The notes under the pieces: model-generated
What the model saw: the letters and a program-made list of their open reading frames with translations, nothing else
Told to the model about the DNA's origin: nothing
Database searches by the model: none
Translations under genes and position numbers: made by a program
Assembly (NCBI GenBank): GCA_016201205.1
Contig: JACQDF010000085.1
Coordinates: 1-45,107, forward strand
Direction: 5' to 3'
Length of the DNA: 45,107 nucleotides
DNA from: Acidobacteriota bacterium
GTDB taxonomy: Bacteria; Acidobacteriota; Terriglobia; Bryobacterales; Bryobacteraceae
Shown here: in pieces, positions 39,957 to 45,107 of the stretch
Layout of the letters: each line of letters opens with the position of its first letter
Numbering within the stretch: position 1 is the first letter of the stretch

Positions 39957-41924
39957 TCAGTTGAGACGCGTTCCGTACACCTTGATCGCGGCGTTGACGA
40001 GCCCCCCAACCGCACCGTTCTTTGCCAGGTCAATGGCACCGAGCGTCCAGACGCCGGTGCTGCGCTCGCCCCAGTGCCGCACGGAGGTGAACACGAAATC
40101 CTTGAAATCCTTCGTGTCGTCCTTTTCCCGTGGCTCGGCGATGCTCTGCATTCCCGAGGGCGAGGTTAGCAGGAATCCCACATCGCCCCGATTCTCGTGC
40201 GCCACGTTGACCAGAAACTCGACGTGCTCGACGCGGATCGCCGGCTGAGCCGACAGGTCGAAGCGCACTATGGCCCCCGTTACTTCTCCGTCCGGGATCA
40301 CGAGGTTGGCGTCATTCACCACGGCCGAGACCGACACCAGCGGGCCCAGATTCGTCCACTCCTCGGCGAGCGCCAGCGCGCGAGCCACGTTCAGCAAACC
40401 GGCGCCAAACGAATGGCTGAAGAAGAAGCCTCCGCTGTTGCGGACAAACTCGTCTCCACCGCTCAGCCCCTCGCGTGTGGCGGATCGCATGAGGATCTCC
40501 TTCACGTCGCGGTAGCCGAGCCGGGGATTCAGCTCGAGCAGCAGCGCCGCGGCGCCGGAAACCTGAGGCGCCGCCGCCGAGGTGCCGTTGAAGGCGTCCG
40601 TGTAGTCGACCGGCGCATCGGTGGTTTCAAAATTCGTCTTTAGAAGCTGATTGGCTTCCGGCCCGGAATTGTTGGTGGTCCACAGGACTTCCGGCGGCTT
40701 GAACTCCCCGCCAAAAGCGGAGATCGCCACGTTGAGCCCTTGCTCGCTGAAGGAGCTGGGCTCGATTTTGCGATTCACGGCTCCGACACCAATGGCAAAG
40801 CGGGAGCTGGCGTAGCCGTCGTAGCTCGAATTATCGCCCGCCTGACGGCCGTTTCCCGCCGAGATCACAATCACGGTGCCAAGCCCATCGCGGTTCGAGG
40901 TCGCCGCTTGTTCCATCCCAGCCAGGGTAAGGGCGCTCGGCCGGCCGGAGGCCTTGCCGTCATCCTCGGGGCCCCAGCTATTGCTCGACACGTGAGTCAC
41001 CAGTCCAGCCGGTTGCCAGGCAAAAGCAGCCGCTTCGGCGTCATCGCCAGCCGCTTCGGCGATGAGGCGGAGTCCCATGAGCCGCGACTCGGGCGCCACG
41101 CCACTGAGCCCGATTCCATTGAATCCGCGCGCCGCGACCAGCCCGCCGCAGGCTGTGCCATGGTTCGACTTGGCCTCCGAAGGAGTCGGGTCCTGATTCG
41201 GACCGCTGTTGAAGTTGCGATGGTAGCCGGAACTCAACGGGTAGGCATTGTCGCGCAGATCCGGATGGTCGATCTCGAGGCCGTCATCCACTACGGTCAC
41301 GTTGATCCCTTTGCCGGTCACGTAATCCCAGGCGGCCCCCAGGCCAATCGTCAGGGGCTGGCCGGTCAGGTGCCACTGTTTCAAAAAGAGCGGATCGTTC
41401 ACCGCGCGCTTTCGTTCGCCGCTGAAGTCGGTAGCCCGCAGGGATTGCTGCCGCGCCAGTACGGGTGTGTGCTCGAATTGCGGGCGCCTGGACAGCCAGC
41501 GCAGCGCGTCCAGCGCTTTGAGCGGGCTCGCATAGGTCACCAGTCTCCAGCCGGCGACCAGGCTGACGTCGTGCTTGTCGGGTGCTGTCGCCTCGAACAA
41601 CGGCTCGAGCGCTTCCGGGGTTCCCTTGACCAGAACCTTTTCGGTCAGATAGCGTGCGGCCACCGCCAGGCGTTTCATCCGCTCTTCCGGAGTCATTCGA
41701 TCCAGGCGCTGCTGCGACGGCAGTTCATCGAGATTGATCAGAATCGGCGCCGCCGCCGTCCGGGCGCCCCGCGCGGGCTTTGCTTTGGTGATGGCTTCTG
41801 AAGTGGCGGAATCAGCCAGCCGGTAGCGGTTTTTTGCACTTGGATCGGAAAACTGGAAAGTGTCCTGACAGAACAGCGCACCGGCGAACGCCAGCGCTGT
41901 GCGTATGATCGTAAGCATCTTCAT
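39957..41924 (-). CDS. Kexin/furin-like subtilisin (S8) protease with C-terminal P domain
   Basis: The product is 655 aa with an N-terminal signal (LTIIRTALAFAGALFCQ). A prodomain-like region (about 20-175) is followed by the catalytic domain: Asp in VTVVDDGLEIDHPDL (D213), H255 in SNHGTACGG, oxyanion N315 in SSNSWGPEDDG and S449 in FNGTSAAAPQ. The VVDDGL and SWGPxDDG forms are those of proprotein convertases. Residues about 520-655 (VEHVEFLVNVAHENRGDVGF, LTSPSGMQS, GVWTLGAIDLAKNG) form a P/Homo B beta-sandwich. It probably processes or degrades proteins outside the cytoplasm. Its target is unknown. Confidence 0.93.
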   Translation of the reverse strand: MKMLTIIRTALAFAGALFCQDTFQFSDPSAKNRYRLADSATSEAITKAKPARGARTAAAPILINLDELPSQQRLDRMTPEERMKRLAVAARYLTEKVLVKGTPEALEPLFEATAPDKHDVSLVAGWRLVTYASPLKALDALRWLSRRPQFEHTPVLARQQSLRATDFSGERKRAVNDPLFLKQWHLTGQPLTIGLGAAWDYVTGKGINVTVVDDGLEIDHPDLRDNAYPLSSGYHRNFNSGPNQDPTPSEAKSNHGTACGGLVAARGFNGIGLSGVAPESRLMGLRLIAEAAGDDAEAAAFAWQPAGLVTHVSSNSWGPEDDGKASGRPSALTLAGMEQAATSNRDGLGTVIVISAGNGRQAGDNSSYDGYASSRFAIGVGAVNRKIEPSSFSEQGLNVAISAFGGEFKPPEVLWTTNNSGPEANQLLKTNFETTDAPVDYTDAFNGTSAAAPQVSGAAALLLELNPRLGYRDVKEILMRSATREGLSGGDEFVRNSGGFFFSHSFGAGLLNVARALALAEEWTNLGPLVSVSAVVNDANLVIPDGEVTGAIVRFDLSAQPAIRVEHVEFLVNVAHENRGDVGFLLTSPSGMQSIAEPREKDDTKDFKDFVFTSVRHWGERSTGVWTLGAIDLAKNGAVGGLVNAAIKVYGTRLN

Positions 41925-42070
41925 TGCGCAATTCTTACCTTAGGATTGTCGAGCCCCTGCACGAAGTGAGCTTTCAGAAGGGTAGCACGATGGCGGGCGT
42001 CGAGTCTACGTTTCTTACCGCTGCGCCGTGCAGAATGAAACCGCACTCCCATCAACAAGCCTGGTCACGC

Positions 42071-42598
42071 TCACCGGATCTGGCGTCCTTTCGACGATGC
42101 ACTCCTGGCTCTGCCCTTCGCCGGCTCGGCCGGTACCAGCCCGACGCGATACCCAAGCGACGCTACGGCTTGCTCTAGCGAGTCGATGGACAGGTGAGCG
42201 TGTTTATGGATGACGCGCGAAAGAAACGCCTCATCCAAGCCGGCGCTCTTCGCAAAGCGATACCGCGAGGGGAACGATTCCTCGATGATCCCTTGGAGGT
42301 CGTCGCGGTAGTCGCGCTGCCGAAAGTATCCCTGCTCGATGCCCAGGCGAGAGGCGATGTCCTCGCAAATCGCGTAGACCGGCAGCCGGACCAACTCCTT
42401 GCCTGAAAGACCGCGGTGCAGACGCAGCAGCTTCTGTCGCCAGGAGTTCGTCAGCTCGGCCCAGTCCACGTCCTTCTGAGCCTCTCGTAGCGTGGACCGC
42501 ACCAAGCGCCTTTCAGCGGCGTTGAGGCTCCGCAGATCCCATTTGTGTCCTTCAAGATCCTGATAGATATTCGAAGCGATTGTATTCATACGTGACAT
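42071..42598 (-). CDS. HTH-containing protein, possible antitoxin/regulator
   Basis: The product is 175 aa from ATG 42598 (AAGGGA 8 nt upstream). The second half has an Xre-like helix-turn-helix (RFAKSAGLDEAFLSRVIHKH, then LSIDSLEQAVASLGYRVGLV), similar to HTH antitoxins and addiction-module regulators. The first half is helical and charged with no domain that I know. It overlaps the end of the upstream hypothetical gene by about 47 bp in another frame and so is translated from the same message. A toxin-antitoxin or regulator/effector pair is possible; neither partner has a clear toxin fold. Confidence 0.65.
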   Translation of the reverse strand: MSRMNTIASNIYQDLEGHKWDLRSLNAAERRLVRSTLREAQKDVDWAELTNSWRQKLLRLHRGLSGKELVRLPVYAICEDIASRLGIEQGYFRQRDYRDDLQGIIEESFPSRYRFAKSAGLDEAFLSRVIHKHAHLSIDSLEQAVASLGYRVGLVPAEPAKGRARSASSKGRQIR

Positions 42599-43034
42599 CA
42601 CAATATCCCTTCATGGCGTAATCCAAGGTCCTACTTGCGTCTCTTGCGTGGCGCCTTGAGTTCGTACAATTGGTCGCCACGCTAGCCTCCGTCCGTAGTA
42701 GATCGAGCAGCAGTTGGACCTCGGCTTCGTTGCTGACACCAACCCACCAGTGCCTTGACTTCTCCACTGGCGTACCCCAGCCCTCGCTTCCCTCCTCCAA
42801 GCCGAGGTGCTTGGTCGGCCTGAGAATTCCGTTCTCCCACAAGATCCGGCCCCATTCCGCATAGGCCGTGTGAGGATGCGGCCGACGCGGGGGTTCATCC
42901 TGGACCAGAGGGATCATCAGGTAATCGATCCGGATCAGCGACGGCTTCAAGCGCTTGCGAGAGCCCCTCCCTCTTGTGGGAGGGCTCGCGGGCGTGCTCC
43001 CGACCCGCGAGCCCCGACGTTTTTCGCCGTCCAT
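42552..43034 (-). CDS. Hypothetical protein, first gene of the HTH pair
   Basis: The product is 160 aa from ATG 43034 (MDGEKRRG; GGGAAGG just upstream). The ATG at 43061 overlaps the -10 box of the promoter at 43060-43089 and so cannot be used by that transcript. The front is basic; the centre (IRIDYLMIPLVQ, HTAYAEWGRILWENGI, HWWVGVSNEAEVQLLLDLLR) looks folded. From about residue 115 the reading becomes less protein-like, and another frame offers QLYELKAPRKRRK before a TAG, so a frame slip near 42660-42680 is possible. I do not recognise the family. Confidence 0.5.
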   Translation of the reverse strand: MDGEKRRGSRVGSTPASPPTRGRGSRKRLKPSLIRIDYLMIPLVQDEPPRRPHPHTAYAEWGRILWENGILRPTKHLGLEEGSEGWGTPVEKSRHWWVGVSNEAEVQLLLDLLRTEASVATNCTNSRRHARDASRTLDYAMKGYCDVTYEYNRFEYLSGS

Positions 43035-43059
43035 TGTCCTTCCCTGCACGTCCGGCTTC

Positions 43060-43089
43060 ATGATACTTTGATGCTGGACTGTGTGTCAA
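43060..43089 (-). promoter_or_regulatory. Sigma70-type promoter of the hypothetical/HTH pair
   Basis: On the minus strand TTGACA (complement of 43084-43089) and TATCAT (complement of 43060-43065) are 18 bp apart, a perfect -35 and a one-mismatch -10. A transcript would begin near 43053, about 20 nt before the ATG at 43034. This decides that start against the ATG at 43061. It is one of the few near-consensus promoters in the window. Confidence 0.65.
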
Positions 43090-43421
43090 GTAGTAGTCCG
43101 GCCGCGGCTATTTACCGCTGCGCAGACCGTAGGCAGGTGCGCGTCCGGTTCGCCCGATCCGATTCGCCACGACGTTTTTCGCGAGTAGCCCGCAAGAAAA
43201 CGTCAGGATCGAGGCGAGCTCCAGGCAGTCTCAGCGAAGGGGTTGACAGCCGATTGGCCGCCTTTACGCCACTTTCGTTTTCGGAAAGTCGAGTGGCGCA
43301 AGCCGCACGCTTCGATTAGTGGAATGGTTTGCCCGCGCCGCTCTCGAAAACGCTTCCCCAATAACCAGCCGTGCGGCCGCTCCGCTTGAAAACCACGCCG
43401 CGTAATGCTACTTCTGGACAC
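43062..43421. other. Intergenic region between divergent units
   Basis: These 360 bp separate the HTH pair (minus) from the TonB-dependent receptor gene (plus). They hold the promoter at 43060-43089 and an inverted repeat GACGTTTT (43171-43178) / AAAACGTC (43197-43204), with a further GCG/CGC inside. A TTGACA at 43243-43248 has no good -10 after it. I see no gene or RNA that I can support. Confidence 0.6.
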
Positions 43422-45107
43422 ATGACACGCTTTCAGGGTGCATTTCTCTTTTTGCTGATTGCCGTGGCTCCGGCCCCCGTATTGGCACAGGCAGTCACCG
43501 CGAAAGTCGTCGGCGGCGTAACCGACCCCTCCGGCGCCATGGTGCCGCAAGCCAGAGTCACCATCCGCAACCTCGAAACCAACCAGGCGCGCACCACCAC
43601 GACGGACACCGGCGGCAATTACGAATTCCCGTTCCTGCCCATCGGGCCGTACACCATCGCGGTGGAAGCCGGAGGCTTCCAAACCGCGGAAGTAGGCCGC
43701 TTCCAGTTGAGCGTCGATCAGGTGGCTCGCATCGAAGTGCGGTTGTCCCTGGGGCAGACCGCTGAGCGAGTCGAGGTCTCCGCGGGCGCGATCTTCATGC
43801 AGACGGAGAATTCCACGGTCGGCACAGTGATCGACAGCCAGCAGGTGGTCGAGCTGCCGCTGAACGGGCGCTCGTTCGTGCAACTGGCGCTGCTCACTCC
43901 GGGCGTCAACCCGGGCACCCCCGGCAGCATCACGGTGCGGCGGTTGCGGGGCGCGGTGGGCCAGGCGGTGGCGATGTCAGCCAACGGCGCCCGCGACACG
44001 CAGAACCGCTTCTACTACGACGGCATCGAAGCAATGGACCTGGACAGCTACAACTTCAGCTTCTCGCCGTCGATCGACGCCATCAGCGAATTCAAGGTGC
44101 AGAGCAGCACCTATTCCGGCGAGATCGGAGGCGCTCCCGGCGGCCAGGTCAACCTCAGCACCAAGAGCGGAAGCAATGTCTTTCACGGCGCCGGCTGGGA
44201 GTTCAATCGCAACGACGGCCTCACAGCGCTCAACGGGTTCCAGCCTCGAGTGGCGGGAGCAAAACCCCCGCGGCTGAATCGCAACCAGTTTGGAGCGAAT
44301 TTTGGCGGTCCGGTCCTGATCCCCAAGCTGTTCAACGGAAAAGACAAGACATTTTTCTTTTTCAACTGGGAATCGGGCCGCCAGGTGGCCGGCTCCTTCG
44401 GAGGTCAGGCTTTGGTGCCGCCGGAGCCTCTCCGGCGCGGCGATTTTTCCGGCGTCTCCGTGCCCATCCTCGATCCAGTCAGCGGCCGGCCCTTCCCCAA
44501 CAACGTCATCCCTACCAACCGCATCGCGAGTTACGCTCGCAAATTCCTCGACGGCTTCGTCCCGGCGTCCAACACGAGCGAGCCGGGGATCAATTACCGC
44601 GGCCCGCGCGCGGCGGCGCCCATCACCCAGAACCAGTACATCGCCCGCATGGACCACGTGTTCTCCCAGCGAGACAGCCTCAGCGGGAGCTACATCTACA
44701 ACCGGCAGTCGGATGACACGGTGCCGACGTTCCGCTTCGACACGCGCGGCAACAATGCGCGGTCGCAAAACGCGAGTCTGGCTGAAACGCACATCTTCTC
44801 CTCCGGCATCGTGAATGAGCTGCGCCTGGGCTGGCACCGCTTCTTCGAGCACGAATTCTTCGGCACTACCGACAGGCCGGAGTACGACATCGCGAACCTC
44901 ATCGGACTCCCCGGGGTCGCCACCCGCTCCCGCGACTACGGCGCACCCACCTTCAGCGCCGGCTACACGCTGCCCACGGTCAGAGGCATCGGCCCGCGCG
45001 ACCGGCTCAACCAGCTCTGGCAAGTCGCCGACAATGTCTCGATTCGCAAAGGCGGTCATTTCCTCAAGGCTGGAGCGCTGGTGGCGCGCCGCAACTGGAC
45101 CTTTGAC
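43422..45107 (+). CDS. TonB-dependent receptor with N-terminal carboxypeptidase-regulatory-like domain, partial
   Basis: Five hundred and sixty-two codons are open to the window end. Signal peptide: FLFLLIAVAPAPVLAQ. A carboxypeptidase-regulatory-like beta-sandwich follows (GGVTDPSGAMVPQARVTI, GNYEFPFLPIGPYTIAVEA), then the plug region (ENSTVGTVIDSQQVVELPL, NGRSFVQLALLTPGVNPG, YYDGIEAMDLDSYNFSFSP). The Oar-like barrel begins after (GGPVLIPKLFNGKDKTFFFF is typical of acidobacterial families). Such receptors import large ligands, often glycans, through the outer membrane. No ribosome site of good quality precedes the ATG. It runs away from the rest of the window, so its partners lie outside. 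Confidence 0.93.
   Translation, partial: MTRFQGAFLFLLIAVAPAPVLAQAVTAKVVGGVTDPSGAMVPQARVTIRNLETNQARTTTTDTGGNYEFPFLPIGPYTIAVEAGGFQTAEVGRFQLSVDQVARIEVRLSLGQTAERVEVSAGAIFMQTENSTVGTVIDSQQVVELPLNGRSFVQLALLTPGVNPGTPGSITVRRLRGAVGQAVAMSANGARDTQNRFYYDGIEAMDLDSYNFSFSPSIDAISEFKVQSSTYSGEIGGAPGGQVNLSTKSGSNVFHGAGWEFNRNDGLTALNGFQPRVAGAKPPRLNRNQFGANFGGPVLIPKLFNGKDKTFFFFNWESGRQVAGSFGGQALVPPEPLRRGDFSGVSVPILDPVSGRPFPNNVIPTNRIASYARKFLDGFVPASNTSEPGINYRGPRAAAPITQNQYIARMDHVFSQRDSLSGSYIYNRQSDDTVPTFRFDTRGNNARSQNASLAETHIFSSGIVNELRLGWHRFFEHEFFGTTDRPEYDIANLIGLPGVATRSRDYGAPTFSAGYTLPTVRGIGPRDRLNQLWQVADNVSIRKGGHFLKAGALVARRNWTFD

Noticed and set aside
1..45107. CRISPR array, rRNA genes, transposase or integrase genes
   Set aside because: I saw no regularly spaced repeats, rRNA motifs or recombinase-like proteins in any frame.

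Overview
The window looks like a piece of a GC-rich chromosome from an Acidobacteriota bacterium of the Solibacter/Bryobacter type. The basis is gene content: a TonB-dependent receptor with an N-terminal carboxypeptidase-regulatory-like domain, a tannase-family esterase, a ceramidase-like hydrolase, a Tat-exported TIM-barrel epimerase-like protein, secreted serine beta-lactamase-fold hydrolases, leucine-rich-repeat proteins and large secreted glycosidase-like proteins. The taxonomic call is inference; there is no rRNA gene here.

Layout. 1-2112 (minus strand) is a housekeeping block: SRP RNA, dnaX, ybaB/ebfC and recR, the order known from many bacteria. 2174-3796 is a small accessory islet (DUF2442 protein, WGR-like protein plus a conserved hypothetical, an attC-like stretch). 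It is bordered by a 17-bp direct repeat that is the last 17 bp of topA. 3780-7365 holds topA and dprA. 7415-10328 has a beta-helix lipoprotein, a divergent shrunken ABC ATPase joined to a Wzt-type C-terminal domain, and bacterioferritin. 10336-17721 holds secreted hydrolases: a DUF6259-like glycosidase, a sugar-phosphate isomerase-like protein, a class A beta-lactamase/M29-like fusion, and a class C-type serine hydrolase. 17761-19847 is a two-component system whose response regulator has a C-terminal Xre helix-turn-helix. 19942-22975 carries a ceramidase-like hydrolase and a tannase.

22988-29153 (minus strand) is acs-tdh-kbl, for acetate activation and threonine breakdown to glycine and acetyl-CoA. 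The tdh-kbl pair is split by an OLD-like ATPase/TOPRIM gene. The insert is bordered by a 41/46-bp direct repeat made of the 3' end of tdh, and this duplication also gives kbl back its ribosome binding site. 29182-32990 has two modular LRR proteins and a vapBC-type toxin-antitoxin pair beside a decayed gene tail. 33019-41924 has more secreted proteins: a GH20-like glycosidase with an inserted jelly-roll, a two-module protein interrupted by an in-frame TAG, a propeller plus DUF3604-type PHP protein, a six-bladed propeller, and a kexin-like S8 protease. 42071-43034 is a hypothetical/HTH pair behind a near-consensus sigma70-type promoter. From 43422 a TonB-dependent receptor runs off the end.

The most interesting signal is that two unrelated accessory segments sit at the 3' end of core genes (topA, tdh) and are bordered by a copy of that gene's 3' end, without any recombinase gene in the segment. 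This suggests that small cargo islets enter by a shared mechanism and leave the host genes working.
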